Assembly (NCBI RefSeq): GCF_000513115.1
Contig: NZ_BAUU01000020.1
Coordinates: 1-64,000, forward strand
Source of the DNA: Halalkalibacter hemicellulosilyticusJCM 9152
GTDB lineage: Bacteria; Bacillota; Bacilli; Bacillales; Bacillaceae_D
Direction of reading: 5' to 3'
Length of the DNA stretch: 64,000 nucleotides
Both the position numbers and the translations under genes were made by a program. This document shows, one piece after another, positions 46,448 to 58,588 of the stretch (the stretch's first letter is position 1; each line of letters opens with the position of its first letter). The notes under the pieces are model-generated. The model searched no databases, was not told the origin of the DNA, and saw nothing but the letters and a program-made list of their open reading frames with translations.

Positions 46448-46948
46448 ATGCGTCGTATTGACCCTAACACGTTAGAACTTGAAGAAAAAGTAGTAGCTGT
46501 CAATCGTGTAGCGAAAGTTGTTAAAGGTGGACGTCGTTTCCGCTTTGCTGCGCTTGTTGTTGTCGGCGATAAGAATGGACACGTAGGATTCGGAATGGGT
46601 AAAGCACAAGAGGTTCCAGAAGCAATTCGTAAAGCTGTCGAAGATGCTAAGAAGAACCTTATTGAAGTACCAGTTGTGGGTACGACAATCCCTCATGAGA
46701 TTGTTGGACACTTCGGTGCAGGTCGCGTTCTACTTAAGAATGCTTCTGAAGGTACTGGAGTTATTGCTGGAGGACCGGTACGTGCGGTACTAGAGCTTGC
46801 TGGTGTTGGTGATATTCTTTCTAAATCACTCGGTTCAAACAATCCAATCAATATGGTTCGTGCTACAATCGAAGGCTTAAAGAACCTAAAACGTGCTGAA
46901 GAAGTTGCAAAACTTCGCGGAAAATCAGTAGAAGAACTGTTAGGTTAA
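46448..46948 (+). CDS. rpsE: ribosomal protein S5
   Basis: A 166-aa S5 with a dsRBD-like N-terminal domain ([20 protein letters not shown]) and [20 protein letters not shown], with a C-terminal [20 protein letters not shown]. Involved in mRNA helicase activity and fidelity. Confidence 0.98.
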   Translation: MRRIDPNTLELEEKVVAVNRVAKVVKGGRRFRFAALVVVGDKNGHVGFGMGKAQEVPEAIRKAVEDAKKNLIEVPVVGTTIPHEIVGHFGAGRVLLKNASEGTGVIAGGPVRAVLELAGVGDILSKSLGSNNPINMVRATIEGLKNLKRAEEVAKLRGKSVEELLG

Positions 46949-46962
46949 GGGAGGGATAGGAA

Positions 46963-47151
46963 TTGGCTAAGAAATTAGAAATTACCCTCACTCGTAGTCT
47001 TATCGGACGTCCAGAAGACCAACGTGTAACGGTTAAGACACTTGGTTTACGTAAAATGCACCAAACGGTTGTTCAAGAAGATAATGCTGCGATTCGCGGT
47101 ATGGTGAACAAAGTTTCTCACCTTGTAACTGTAAATGAAATCGAAGCATAA
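46963..47151 (+). CDS. rpmD: ribosomal protein L30
   Basis: A 62-aa L30 from [22 protein letters not shown], then [21 protein letters not shown] precedes. Standard place between rpsE and rplO. Confidence 0.97.
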   Translation: MAKKLEITLTRSLIGRPEDQRVTVKTLGLRKMHQTVVQEDNAAIRGMVNKVSHLVTVNEIEA

Positions 47152-47182
47152 TAGGATTACTTAAATTTGAGGAGGTGTCAAC

Positions 47183-47622
47183 ATGAAACTTCATGAGTTG
47201 AAGCCTGCAGAAGGATCTCGTAAAGTACGTAACCGTGTCGGACGCGGGATCGGTTCTGGTAATGGGAAAACAGCAGGAAAAGGGCACAAAGGTCAAAATG
47301 CTCGTTCAGGCGGTGGAGTAAGACCAGGTTTTGAAGGTGGTCAAAATCCAATTTACCGTCGTCTACCTAAGCGCGGATTTACGAATCCTACTCGTAAGGA
47401 ATTGACGATCGTAAACGTAGAAACGCTGAATCGTTTTGATGCAGGAACTGAGGTAACTCCTGAGTTGCTAATTGAAACGGGTGTAGTAAAGAACGTTAAG
47501 CATGGTATTAAGATTTTAGGTAACGGAAATCTTGAAAAAAGCCTAACTGTGAAAGCTCACAAGTTTTCTTCTTCAGCATTAGAAGCGATTGAAGCAGCTG
47601 GCGGAAAAACTGAGGTGATTTA

Positions 47623-47623
<1 letters not shown>
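47183..47623 (+). CDS. rplO: ribosomal protein L15
   Basis: A 146-aa L15 with the glycine- and arginine-rich N-terminal [20 protein letters not shown]. It overlaps secY by one base (TAATG), giving translational coupling. Confidence 0.98.
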
Positions 47624-50385
<2,762 letters not shown>

Positions 50386-50403
50386 ATGTAGGTGATGGTA
50401 TTT

Positions 50404-50712
50404 ATGAATGACTCTGGTCCAAGTCCAGAGCTTGGTCGAATCGTACTTATTAAGAAAGGTCGTGACCAAGGGCAGTTTGGTATCATTGTTGAATTGGTCG
50501 ATGATCGCTTTGTTGGTATCGCAAACGGTGATACTCGTAAGGTTGACCGTGTCAAAAGGAAAAACCTCAATCACCTTGAGCTCGTTGATTATATTGCTGA
50601 TGAAGTACGCAATAGCTTTGTAGAGACAGGACGTGTTACTAATGGAAAGTTACGGTATGCAATTACAAACTTTCTTGAGCAACACTCTGATTTACTGAAG
50701 GAAGGAGAGTAA
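50404..50712 (+). CDS. KOW-domain RNA-binding protein (YbzG-like)
   Basis: A 102-aa protein with an N-terminal KOW-type stretch ([21 protein letters not shown]) and a charged helical tail. Its place between map and infA matches ybzG in Bacillus subtilis, annotated as an L14e/KOW-like ribosomal-associated protein of unclear role. ATG 50404 follows TAGGTGAT; a GTG at 50392 overlaps that site. Confidence 0.75.
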   Translation: MNDSGPSPELGRIVLIKKGRDQGQFGIIVELVDDRFVGIANGDTRKVDRVKRKNLNHLELVDYIADEVRNSFVETGRVTNGKLRYAITNFLEQHSDLLKEGE

Positions 50713-50716
50713 ATCC

Positions 50717-50935
50717 ATGGCAAAAGAAGATGTTATCGAGGTAGAAGGAACGGTTATTGAACCTCTTCCAAATGCAATGTTTCGTGTTGAATTAGAAAAT
50801 GGTCATAAGATTCTTGCCCATGTTTCTGGTAAAATTAGAATGCACTTTATTCGTATTTTACCAGGTGATAAGGTGACAGTGGAGTTATCACCTTATGATT
50901 TAACACGTGGACGAATCACATATCGATATAAATAA
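50717..50935 (+). CDS. infA: translation initiation factor IF-1
   Basis: A 72-aa S1-domain OB fold: [20 protein letters not shown], with [20 protein letters not shown]. Full length and normal. It is followed by rpmJ. Confidence 0.98.
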   Translation: MAKEDVIEVEGTVIEPLPNAMFRVELENGHKILAHVSGKIRMHFIRILPGDKVTVELSPYDLTRGRITYRYK

Positions 50936-50979
50936 ATTGTTACGCTGATTGTATAATCAGACGACTCCGTACTAAATAG

Positions 50980-51105
<126 letters not shown>

Positions 51106-51126
51106 TTTACAAGGAGGTGCGCATAC

Positions 51127-51492
51127 ATGGCACGTGTTGCAGGTGTTGATATTCCTCGTGATAAGCGCGTTGTAATTTCACTTACGTACGTATTTGGAAT
51201 TGGTAAAGCAACAGCTTCTCAAGTTCTTGCTCAAGCAGGTGTTTCTGAGGATACTCGTGTACGTGACTTAACAGAAGAAGAGTTAGGACGTATTCGTGAA
51301 GCAGTAGAAGGTCAAACAGTAGAAGGAGATCTTCGTCGTGAAGTTTCTCTAAATATTAAGCGTCTAATTGAAATTGGTTCATATCGTGGTATCCGCCATC
51401 GTCGTGGGTTACCAGTACGTGGCCAAAATTCTAAGAACAATGCTCGTACACGTAAAGGTCCTCGTCGTACGGTAGCAAATAAGAAGAAGTAG
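51127..51492 (+). CDS. rpsM: ribosomal protein S13
   Basis: A 121-aa S13 with [20 protein letters not shown] and [20 protein letters not shown] near the C-terminus, contacting P-site tRNA. ATG after AAGGAGGTG. Next is rpsK. Confidence 0.98.
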   Translation: MARVAGVDIPRDKRVVISLTYVFGIGKATASQVLAQAGVSEDTRVRDLTEEELGRIREAVEGQTVEGDLRREVSLNIKRLIEIGSYRGIRHRRGLPVRGQNSKNNARTRKGPRRTVANKKK

Positions 51493-51512
51493 GAAAGGAG
51501 GTAGCATAATAA

Positions 51513-51905
51513 ATGGCTAAGAAAACGAATACTCGTCCAAAGCGTCGTCAACGTAAAAATATCGAATCTGGTATTGCTCACATTCGTTCTACTTTTAACA
51601 ACACAATTGTGACAATTACAGATCCACACGGTAATGCTATTTCTTGGGCAAGTGCTGGCGCGCTAGGGTTCAAAGGCTCTCGTAAATCAACTCCATTCGC
51701 TGCACAAATGGCTGCTGAAGCTGCTGCAAAAACAGCGATGGAACATGGCATGAAAGTAATTGAGGTTACTGTTAAAGGTCCTGGTGCTGGTCGTGAGGCA
51801 GCAATCCGTTCTTTACAAGCTGTTGGACTTGAAGTAAACATGATCAAAGATGTTACTCCGGTTCCGCACAACGGTTGCCGTCCACCAAAACGTCGTAGAG
51901 TGTAA
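51513..51905 (+). CDS. rpsK: ribosomal protein S11
   Basis: A 130-aa S11 of the 30S platform: [39 protein letters not shown] and the [12 protein letters not shown] end. Normal length. Confidence 0.98.
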   Translation: MAKKTNTRPKRRQRKNIESGIAHIRSTFNNTIVTITDPHGNAISWASAGALGFKGSRKSTPFAAQMAAEAAAKTAMEHGMKVIEVTVKGPGAGREAAIRSLQAVGLEVNMIKDVTPVPHNGCRPPKRRRV

Positions 51906-51916
51906 CCTGACACATA

Positions 51917-51946
51917 TTGTATAGAATCTTCTAATTTGTCTATAAT
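51917..51946 (+). promoter_or_regulatory. possible internal promoter before rpoA
   Basis: TTGTAT, spacer 18, TATAAT (51941-51946) in the 163-base rpsK-rpoA gap. It lies inside a hairpin formed by AATCTTCTAA and TTAGAAGATT. Confidence 0.5.
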
Positions 51947-52022
51947 GGATAGAGCGATAATCGTCCGTTAGAAGATTAGTATCATGCAAAGGAATTGCCG
52001 ACTGGATCACCGGTCAGGCAAT
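51925..52022 (+). other. two hairpins in the rpoA leader
   Basis: Stem 1: AATCTTCTAA (51925-51934) with TTAGAAGATT (51968-51977). Stem 2: ATTGCC-G-ACTGG-ATCA-CCGGT-CA-GGCAAT (51994-52022). No T-run follows, so they are not terminators. Confidence 0.5.
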
Positions 52023-52068
52023 CCCTGCAAGTCTACCGGAGTTCGACGTTTTGAAGGAGGGTTTGTTA

Positions 52069-53013
52069 ATGATTGAAATCGAAAAGCCAAATATTGAAGC
52101 GGTTGAAATAAGTGAAGACGCAAAGTATGGAAAATTTGTAGTTGAGCCACTCGAAAGAGGTTACGGGACAACACTAGGTAACTCCTTACGTCGTATTCTA
52201 CTTTCTTCTTTACCTGGCGCCGCTGTTTCAACGGTTCAAATTGACTCGGTCTTACATGAATTCTCAACCATTGAAGGGGTTGTAGAGGATGTAACGACGA
52301 TCATCTTGAATGTAAAGAACCTTGCCCTGAAGATCTATTCTGAAGAGGAAAAGACTTTAGAAATTGATGTTCAAGGTGAAGGGGTCGTAACAGCAGCAGA
52401 CATTACTCATGATAGTGATGTTGAAATCTTAAATCCAGACTTACACATTGCAACGTTAGCAAAAGGAGCTCATTTGCATATGCGTTTGACGGCTCAGCGT
52501 GGTCGTGGTTATGTGTTAGCAGAAGGGAATAAGAGAGACGATCAACCTATCGGAGTTCTTCCTGTTGATGCCATTTACACACCTGTTTCTCGTGTGAATT
52601 ATCAAGTTGAGAATACGCGCGTCGGTCAAGTGACCAACTATGACAAACTAACTCTTGATGTCTGGACTGACGGAAGCATTCGCCCTGAAGAGGCTGTTTC
52701 ACTTGGGGCAAAAATCTTGACTGAGCATTTGAATATCTTTGTAGGATTAACTGATCAAGCGCAAAATGCTGAGATTATGGTTGAAAAAGAGGAAGATCAA
52801 AAAGAGAAAGTTCTTGAAATGACGATTGAAGAGCTCGATCTATCTGTTCGTTCTTATAACTGTTTAAAGCGTGCTGGCATCAATACGGTGCAAGAGCTTA
52901 CTCATAAATCGGAAGAAGATATGATGAAAGTGCGTAACCTTGGTCGTAAATCTTTAGAAGAAGTTCAAGAGAAATTAGGAGAACTTGGTTTAGCCCTTCG
53001 CAATGAAGAATAA
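52069..53013 (+). CDS. rpoA: RpoA, RNA polymerase alpha subunit
   Basis: The 314-aa alpha subunit has the N-terminal assembly domain ([21 protein letters not shown]) and the C-terminal DNA- and activator-binding domain ([20 protein letters not shown]). ATG 52069 after GAAGGAGGG gives the usual MIEIEKP start; the six earlier in-frame residues are the ribosome site. rplQ follows. Confidence 0.98.
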   Translation: MIEIEKPNIEAVEISEDAKYGKFVVEPLERGYGTTLGNSLRRILLSSLPGAAVSTVQIDSVLHEFSTIEGVVEDVTTIILNVKNLALKIYSEEEKTLEIDVQGEGVVTAADITHDSDVEILNPDLHIATLAKGAHLHMRLTAQRGRGYVLAEGNKRDDQPIGVLPVDAIYTPVSRVNYQVENTRVGQVTNYDKLTLDVWTDGSIRPEEAVSLGAKILTEHLNIFVGLTDQAQNAEIMVEKEEDQKEKVLEMTIEELDLSVRSYNCLKRAGINTVQELTHKSEEDMMKVRNLGRKSLEEVQEKLGELGLALRNEE

Positions 53014-53061
53014 GCTAAGTCACATAGTGAATTGTAATAGTGACAAAGGAGGGGAATTTAC

Positions 53062-53436
53062 ATGGCATATGCAAAATTAGGTCGTGATAGTGCTGGTCGT
53101 AAGGCGTTGTTCCGTGACCTTGCTACGGATCTTATTATTAATGAGCGCATTGAAACAACAGAAGCAAAAGCAAAAGAGCTTCGTTCAATCGTAGAGAAAA
53201 TGATCACTCTTGGTAAGCGTGGAGATCTTCATGCTCGTCGTCAAGCAGCTGCATTCATTCGTAAAGAAGTGGCGAATGAAGAGTCTGGTCAAGATGCTGT
53301 ACAAAAGCTATTCTCAGACATCGCACCACGCTTTGAAGACCGTCAAGGTGGATACACTCGCATTTTGAAAGTCGGTCCTCGTCGTGGAGATGGTGCACCG
53401 ATGGCTATTATCGAGCTTGTTGAAAAAGGTGAATAA
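53062..53436 (+). CDS. rplQ: ribosomal protein L17
   Basis: A 124-aa L17: [40 protein letters not shown] and [14 protein letters not shown]. It ends the ribosomal supercluster and is followed by a terminator. Confidence 0.97.
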   Translation: MAYAKLGRDSAGRKALFRDLATDLIINERIETTEAKAKELRSIVEKMITLGKRGDLHARRQAAAFIRKEVANEESGQDAVQKLFSDIAPRFEDRQGGYTRILKVGPRRGDGAPMAIIELVEKGE

Positions 53437-53448
53437 GTAACGTGATTT

Positions 53449-53501
53449 TAAAGGGCAAATCAGATCCGGGCTATTACGCTCTGACACTGGGCCCTTTTTT
53501 T
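53449..53501 (+). terminator. terminator after rplQ
   Basis: AAAGGGC pairs with GCCCTTT, with TCAGA and TCTGA pairing inside, and a T-run follows (53495-53501). Confidence 0.75.
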
Positions 53502-54200
53502 GATAGATATGAAAGTATTAAATGCAAGATACTTCATCAAGGAGGAAGTAAGCGAATTTGCAGGGGGCGTCGGTCTCGCTCGTTACAGGCATGTATGATC
53601 GAACTGCATTTTCATAAATGCTCACCCCCCTAGCACGACAGACAGAAGAAAAGTCTGCTTTCAGTCTCTCAGATGGAGTGGAGAGTGGATGGACGGAAGG
53701 GGTATAGGTCCGTACTGTGTGCGGTTCCTCATTCCTTTATTTTTCCTCTATTTCGCTTTTGCGTGTCGTTACGGTTCCTCATTCCTTTATTTTGGCTTTT
53801 ATCACTCGTCTTGTCCTTCCTTTGTTTAAATAGCGGAATGAGGATTCCCGTTAACTCTCATGCAGCTAGTTTTCCTCAATATAGAGGAACGAGGATTCCC
53901 TTTGTCTTTTGTGCGCTCATTCCGTTGGACAGCAGAGAAGGTGGGAGTAGACGGGGTTGGACTGTATACGGTTTTTTTGGCTTTTTGAACGCTTTCTCCT
54001 CGCTTAGAAAGTATTCAAAAGGGAATCTATAAAGTTAAAATTAAACTTTTTCAGAAAGAATCTTGCTTTTATAAAAACTTAAACCCGTTGTAACGGCTCC
54101 ACGCAACGCTTCCAAGAAAAGTCCGCTAACTCGGTGTTTCTTGAAGCTCTAGTTTTGTTGGTTGTATAGTTGAACACTATGGAAAAAGGTGTTGGTCGGT
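53502..54200. other. repeat-rich intergenic stretch between rplQ and ecfA1
   Basis: No credible gene: the open frames here carry no recognisable motif and run through repeats. Four copies of a GGAAYGAGGA repeat lie at 53721-53895, two on each strand. GTAACGGCTCCACGCAACGC near 54088 resembles the right box of the dispersed palindromes. No clear promoter for ecfA1 was found. Confidence 0.75.
53721..53901. repeat. cluster of four AWATAnnGGAAYGAGGA repeats
   Basis: GCGGTTCCTCATTCCTTTAT (53721) and ACGGTTCCTCATTCCTTTAT (53771) are minus-strand copies. AAATAGCGGAATGAGGATTC (about 53828) and ATATAGAGGAACGAGGATTC (about 53880) are plus-strand copies. Each spans about 22 bp, with 50-bp spacing within each pair and opposite orientations between pairs. 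Confidence 0.8.
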
Positions 54201-55037
54201 TTGTCGAGTTTACTTGCAATGAAGGATGTTTTTTTCCGGTATCAAGATGAAGCACCATGGACGTTACAAGCGATGAATGTAACAGTAGAAAAAGGTGAAT
54301 GGCTGACGATTGTTGGGCGTAATGGCTCGGGGAAGTCAACGTTTGCTAAGCTACTAAATGGACTTCTTCTCCCCACTGAAGGTGAAGTGATCGTCGACGG
54401 ATGTAATACGAAGAATGAGCAAGCTTTGTTTCCAATCAGGCAAAGGGTTGGAATGGTCTTTCAAAACCCTGATAACCAGTTTGTTGCGACAACGGTGGAG
54501 GATGATATCGCATTTGGCCTTGAAAATATGGGAATAGAACCTGATGAGATGAAGGCGCGTATTGAGAAATATGCCTCCTTAACAGGAACCCAACATTTGC
54601 TTAAGGAAGAGCCTCATCGCTTATCAGGAGGTCAAAAGCAACGAGTCGCGATAGCAGGAGTTGCAGCGATGGAGCCAGAATTAATTGTATTTGATGAAGC
54701 CACGTCTATGCTCGATCCCTCGGGACGTGAAGAAGTGTTGACTACGATTAAAAATCTTCAACAACAAGGCTCTGCAATTGTGACGATTACACATTACATG
54801 GAAGAAGCGTTACAGAGTGATCGAGTTGTGTTGATTCAAGAAGGTCAAGTGATGGTCGATGAGGATCCGCTATCCTTTTTCGAAAAAACGGATCGAATTC
54901 GTGAAGCGGGCTTAACGGTACCACCGCTTATCGCATTGCAGCATCAATTACGGGAAAGAGGCATTCCACTTCAGCGTCTTTTCTTGAAGGAAGAGGAGTT
55001 GATGGAGCAGTTATGGATATTGTCTTCAACAACGTAA
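54201..55037 (+). CDS. ecfA1: EcfA1, energy-coupling-factor transporter ATPase
   Basis: One of two ATPases powering vitamin and trace-nutrient uptake through shared ECF modules. The 278-aa protein has Walker A GRNGSGKST, Q-loop VFQNPDNQF, signature LSGGQKQR and Walker B LIVFDEATSMLD. TTG at 54201 lies nine bases from AAAAGGTG; a GTG at 54189 lies in that site. It overlaps ecfA2. Substrate-binding EcfS proteins are not in this window. Confidence 0.95.
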   Translation: MSSLLAMKDVFFRYQDEAPWTLQAMNVTVEKGEWLTIVGRNGSGKSTFAKLLNGLLLPTEGEVIVDGCNTKNEQALFPIRQRVGMVFQNPDNQFVATTVEDDIAFGLENMGIEPDEMKARIEKYASLTGTQHLLKEEPHRLSGGQKQRVAIAGVAAMEPELIVFDEATSMLDPSGREEVLTTIKNLQQQGSAIVTITHYMEEALQSDRVVLIQEGQVMVDEDPLSFFEKTDRIREAGLTVPPLIALQHQLRERGIPLQRLFLKEEELMEQLWILSSTT

Positions 55038-55879
55038 GTCATATATATATGCGTAATACACCGTTTGAGAAGTATGCATTAAAGGATATTAAGGTTACGA
55101 TTCCATCACGCTCATTTACGGCGATTATCGGAGCAACAGGCTCTGGGAAATCAACGTTAACTCAGCATATTAATGGGCTCCTAACGCCTTCAAAGGGGAC
55201 GGTCCAGATTGGATCACATCACATCACTCGAAAAGTGCGACGAGATATGAGGGCTTTACGTCAGGATGTTGGCTATATCTTTCAATATCCAGAGCATCAA
55301 CTGTTTGAGGAAACTGTTGAGAAAGATATTTGCTTTGGACCGCTTAATTTTGATGTTTCTGAAACGATTGCCAAGCGAAAGGCGCATGAGATGATTGAAT
55401 TAGTCGGGTTATCTAAGGATATTCTCCAAAGGTCTCCTTTTGAATTAAGTGGGGGCCAAATGCGCCGTGTGGCGATTGCGGGAGTGTTGGCAAGCGAACC
55501 AAAGGTGATCGTCCTTGATGAGCCAACAGCAAGTCTTGATCCGATTGGGAGAGAAGAAATGATGACGTTATTTACAACGTATCAAAAGGAGCATGAGGCG
55601 ACGATCGTGCTTGTGACCCATCAAATGGAGGAGGTCGCTCAGTATGCTGATCACGTAATCGTGATGAACAAAGGTGAAATAGCGATGCAAGGGACACCTT
55701 CAGAAGTCTTTTCACAAAGCGACATGCTTTCTGCGATCGGCTTACATCCCCCACCTATCATGAAGCTTGGGCATCAGTTTAAGAGGCGATTTAACTTGGA
55801 CGAGTGGCCAACGGTATTTGATGAAGGTGAGCTAGCAGAGCATATGGCGGCATTTCTTCTTTCAGGGAGGGAGAAATGA
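55013..55879 (+). CDS. ecfA2: EcfA2, energy-coupling-factor transporter ATPase
   Basis: The second ECF ATPase, 288 aa, with GATGSGKST, VGYIFQYPEHQLFEETV, LSGGQMRR and VIVLDEPTASLD. EcfA1 and EcfA2 form a heterodimer on EcfT. It overlaps ecfA1 by 25 bases and ecfT by four, so the three subunits are translated together. Confidence 0.96.
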   Translation: MDIVFNNVSHIYMRNTPFEKYALKDIKVTIPSRSFTAIIGATGSGKSTLTQHINGLLTPSKGTVQIGSHHITRKVRRDMRALRQDVGYIFQYPEHQLFEETVEKDICFGPLNFDVSETIAKRKAHEMIELVGLSKDILQRSPFELSGGQMRRVAIAGVLASEPKVIVLDEPTASLDPIGREEMMTLFTTYQKEHEATIVLVTHQMEEVAQYADHVIVMNKGEIAMQGTPSEVFSQSDMLSAIGLHPPPIMKLGHQFKRRFNLDEWPTVFDEGELAEHMAAFLLSGREK

Positions 55880-56679
55880 TGTTTCAACATATTTTGATTG
55901 GTCAATATTTCCCGGGACAGTCGATTGTCCATCGCCTTGATGCAAGAGCGAAATTACTTGCTGTCATGATCTTAGTGGTTGTGATCTTCCTAGCGCGAAA
56001 TTGGCTTTCCTTAGGGATCATCTGCTTCTTACTATTTGTTCTCGTTCTACTATCAAGAATTACTATTTCTTATATTTGGCGTGCGATGAAGCCGATTTTA
56101 TTATTAGTTATCATTTTATTTCTTATTCAGTTATATACGTACCGAGATGGTGCTGTGATCGTAGGGGATGGAATTTATACGATTACGGAGGAAGGACTTA
56201 CTCAAGGTGCAATGATTGCGATAAGGCTGCTCGCCCTCATATTAGTGACGTCCTTGCTTACATTAACGACAAAGCCGATTGTGTTAACAGATGGATTAGA
56301 GTACTTGTTACGCCCGTTCGAACGGGTGAAGCTACCATCTCATGAGTTAGCCCTTATGATTACGATTGCAATTCGTTTTGTTCCGACATTACTCCAAGAA
56401 ACAGAGAGACTATTGAAGGCGCAATTCGCCAGAGGAGTGAGCTATCGTTATGGCCCTTGGAAAAAAAGAATGACAGCCCTTGTTGCTTTGCTTGTCCCCT
56501 TGTTCGTGCACTCCTTTAAGCGTGCTGAGGATTTAGCGACAGCGATGGAAGCACGAGCATACCGTGGTGGAGAAGGGCGAACGAAATACCGTGCGTTACA
56601 ATGGTGTGTACGAGATACGGTCGCGTTAGTCGTTGTGATAATTATTTCTGGCGTTATTGTCTATTTACGATATGAATAA
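55876..56679 (+). CDS. ecfT: EcfT, energy-coupling-factor transmembrane subunit
   Basis: The 267-aa membrane scaffold that couples the ATPases to S components. It has a hydrophobic N-terminal half, and two Ala-Arg-Gly-type coupling motifs (FARGVSYR near 176, EARAYRGG near 218) in cytoplasmic helices. truA overlaps downstream by spacing of 13 bases. Confidence 0.95.
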   Translation: MMFQHILIGQYFPGQSIVHRLDARAKLLAVMILVVVIFLARNWLSLGIICFLLFVLVLLSRITISYIWRAMKPILLLVIILFLIQLYTYRDGAVIVGDGIYTITEEGLTQGAMIAIRLLALILVTSLLTLTTKPIVLTDGLEYLLRPFERVKLPSHELALMITIAIRFVPTLLQETERLLKAQFARGVSYRYGPWKKRMTALVALLVPLFVHSFKRAEDLATAMEARAYRGGEGRTKYRALQWCVRDTVALVVVIIISGVIVYLRYE

Positions 56680-56692
56680 AGGGTGTGAAAGG

Positions 56693-57469
56693 ATGCAGCG
56701 TGTAGCATGTCTTGTTTCATATGATGGTACGAACTTCTCTGGTTATCAAGTCCAACCTCGTAAGCGAACGGTGCAACTTGAACTTGAACGTGCTCTGACG
56801 AAGCTACATAAAGGTCAAGAAATAAAGGTGACCTCCTCTGGGCGAACAGATGCAGGTGTACATGCGATTGGACAAGTGATTCATTTTGATACATCCTTAC
56901 AGATTCCTCTGGAGCGTTGGCCAAACGCCTTCAATGCTTGTTTGCCTAATGATATTCACATTCATGAGGTAAGGTCAGTTGAACCGCAATTTCATGCGCG
57001 GTTTGATACAGTGGGAAAGGAATATCGCTATCGCATGCTGCTTAAGAAGCAAGGTGATGTATTTCGTCGTCATTATACACATACGATCGAGCGTGATATT
57101 AATATGGAGAGGATGAAGTGTGCGGCTCAATATTTAGTGGGAACGCATGATTTCTCTTCCTTTTGTGCAGCCAATACAGATGTCACAGATAAAGTGCGCG
57201 AAGTAACGGCAATCGAGCTTTGGAAGGACAGGGACGAGGTTATTTTCAGCTTCAAGGGCAGTGGCTTCTTGTATAATATGGTGCGAATTATGGTCGGAAC
57301 ACTACTAGAGGTTGGCTATGGAAATTTGTCGTCTGAGGGTGTCGCTCAAATATTGGCAGCACAAGATCGAACGAAAGCAAGCAAAACCGCGCCAGCTCAA
57401 GGTTTATATCTTTGGAAGGTAGATTATCCGAATCTCGTCTTTCATCATAATAAAAACAACGAATCCTAG
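56693..57469 (+). CDS. truA: TruA, tRNA pseudouridine(38-40) synthase
   Basis: TruA isomerises U38-U40 of the tRNA anticodon stem. The 258-aa protein has the catalytic-Asp motif SSGRTDAGVHA (about 50) and the GSGFLYNMVRIMVGTLLEVG region. ATG 56693 follows AAAGGGTGTG; the longer frame overlaps ecfT and is rejected. It is the last gene before the rplM promoter. Confidence 0.95.
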   Translation: MQRVACLVSYDGTNFSGYQVQPRKRTVQLELERALTKLHKGQEIKVTSSGRTDAGVHAIGQVIHFDTSLQIPLERWPNAFNACLPNDIHIHEVRSVEPQFHARFDTVGKEYRYRMLLKKQGDVFRRHYTHTIERDINMERMKCAAQYLVGTHDFSSFCAANTDVTDKVREVTAIELWKDRDEVIFSFKGSGFLYNMVRIMVGTLLEVGYGNLSSEGVAQILAAQDRTKASKTAPAQGLYLWKVDYPNLVFHHNKNNES

Positions 57470-57481
57470 TGTAACATTGTA

Positions 57482-57510
57482 TTGACATTGGATATTGAAT
57501 ATTATATGAT
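57482..57510 (+). promoter_or_regulatory. rplM promoter
   Basis: TTGACA (57482-57487), spacer 17, TATGAT (57505-57510). It starts the rplM-rpsI transcript. Confidence 0.75.
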
Positions 57511-57637
57511 GGTAGATGGTAATTCCAAAAACCCACTAGCCCCGGGTTCCGGAACGATACTATAGACATGGATATGTAAAGCTTTTTTTAGTTTGTACAG
57601 GTAAATTGAAAGTGATTGTTTATTAGGAGGGTAAATT
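57511..57637 (+). promoter_or_regulatory. candidate L13 leader of rplM-rpsI
   Basis: The 127-base leader holds AACCC...GGGTT and a TTCCGGAA palindrome, then AGCTTTTTTTAG. Position fits the L13 leader known in Firmicutes. The fold was not verified. Confidence 0.45.
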
Positions 57638-58075
57638 ATGCGTACAACATATATGGCAAAGCCAAACGAAGTTGAGCGTAAATGGTATGTCGTCGACGCA
57701 GAAGGTCAAACACTTGGTCGTCTTGCTTCTGAAGTAGCATCCATTCTTCGCGGTAAGCACAAGCCAACATTCACACCACACGTTGATACAGGTGATCACG
57801 TGATCGTGATAAATGCTGAGAAGATTGAATTAACAGGAAATAAATTAAATGACAAGATTTATTACCGTCATTCACTTCACCCAGGTGGTTTGAAGAAGAC
57901 GACAGCTGGAGATATGCGCGCGAACAAGCCTGTGCGTATGCTTGAGCTAGCAATCAAAGGCATGCTTCCAAAGAATACACTTGGACGCGCTCAAGGAATG
58001 AAGCTACACGTATATGCAGGTAGCGAACACAAACATCAAGCTCAAAAACCAGAAGCATATGAACTTCGTGGTTAA
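57638..58075 (+). CDS. rplM: ribosomal protein L13
   Basis: A 145-aa L13: [43 protein letters not shown] follows AGGAGGGT. It forms an operon with rpsI. Confidence 0.98.
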   Translation: MRTTYMAKPNEVERKWYVVDAEGQTLGRLASEVASILRGKHKPTFTPHVDTGDHVIVINAEKIELTGNKLNDKIYYRHSLHPGGLKKTTAGDMRANKPVRMLELAIKGMLPKNTLGRAQGMKLHVYAGSEHKHQAQKPEAYELRG

Positions 58076-58094
58076 TCGATAGGAGGGTATTATT

Positions 58095-58487
58095 TTGGCA
58101 CAAGTACAATATTATGGTACAGGTCGTCGTAAGCATTCAGTTGCTCGTGTACGCTTACTGCCAGGCGATGGACGTATCGTGATTAACGGTCGTGAACTAG
58201 ATGAATACTTTGGTCTTGAAACACTTAAGCTTATTGTTAAGCAACCACTAGTAGAACTTGGCGTAGAAGGTCAATATGACGTTCTTGTTAATGTTGATGG
58301 TGGAGGTTACACAGGTCAAGCTGGCGCAATCCGTCACGGTGTAGCACGTGCGCTACTTCAAGTAGACCCTGATAACCGTCCAGCTCTTAAATCAGCTGGA
58401 TTCTTAACTCGTGATGCACGTATGAAAGAGCGTAAGAAATACGGTCTTAAAGCAGCACGTCGTGCACCTCAGTTCTCAAAACGTTAA
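58095..58487 (+). CDS. rpsI: ribosomal protein S9
   Basis: A 130-aa S9 from TTG after [27 protein letters not shown], ending [16 protein letters not shown]. The Arg tail contacts P-site tRNA. Confidence 0.98.
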   Translation: MAQVQYYGTGRRKHSVARVRLLPGDGRIVINGRELDEYFGLETLKLIVKQPLVELGVEGQYDVLVNVDGGGYTGQAGAIRHGVARALLQVDPDNRPALKSAGFLTRDARMKERKKYGLKAARRAPQFSKR

Positions 58488-58509
58488 TATCCTTGTTATA
58501 TCAACGTTC

Positions 58510-58547
58510 AGCCCTCTTTGCTCGTATGGAGCAGGGAGGGCTTTTTC
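58510..58547 (+). terminator. terminator after rpsI
   Basis: AGCCCTC-TTTGCTC...GAGCAGG-GAGGGCT stem with TTTTTC. Confidence 0.85.
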
Positions 58548-58563
58548 ATGACCCGATGTGGAA

Positions 58564-58583
58564 TTGAATACCCTTTGAATACC
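58564..58583. repeat. tandem TTGAATACC pair beside the integrase
   Basis: TTGAATACC-CT-TTGAATACC lies between the rpsI terminator and the integrase stop. It could be an attachment-site or integrase arm site, but no second copy was found nearby. Confidence 0.3.
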
Positions 58584-58588
58584 TCGAG

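Noticed and set aside
50945-50960. rpmJ promoter or terminator at CTGATT-GTAT-AATCAG
   Set aside because: TATAAT is present but has no -35 at a useful distance, and the hairpin has no T-run.
53673-54032. 119-aa open frame after rplQ
   Set aside because: It runs through the GGAAYGAGGA repeats, has no ribosome site or recognisable motif, and its composition is unlike a protein.
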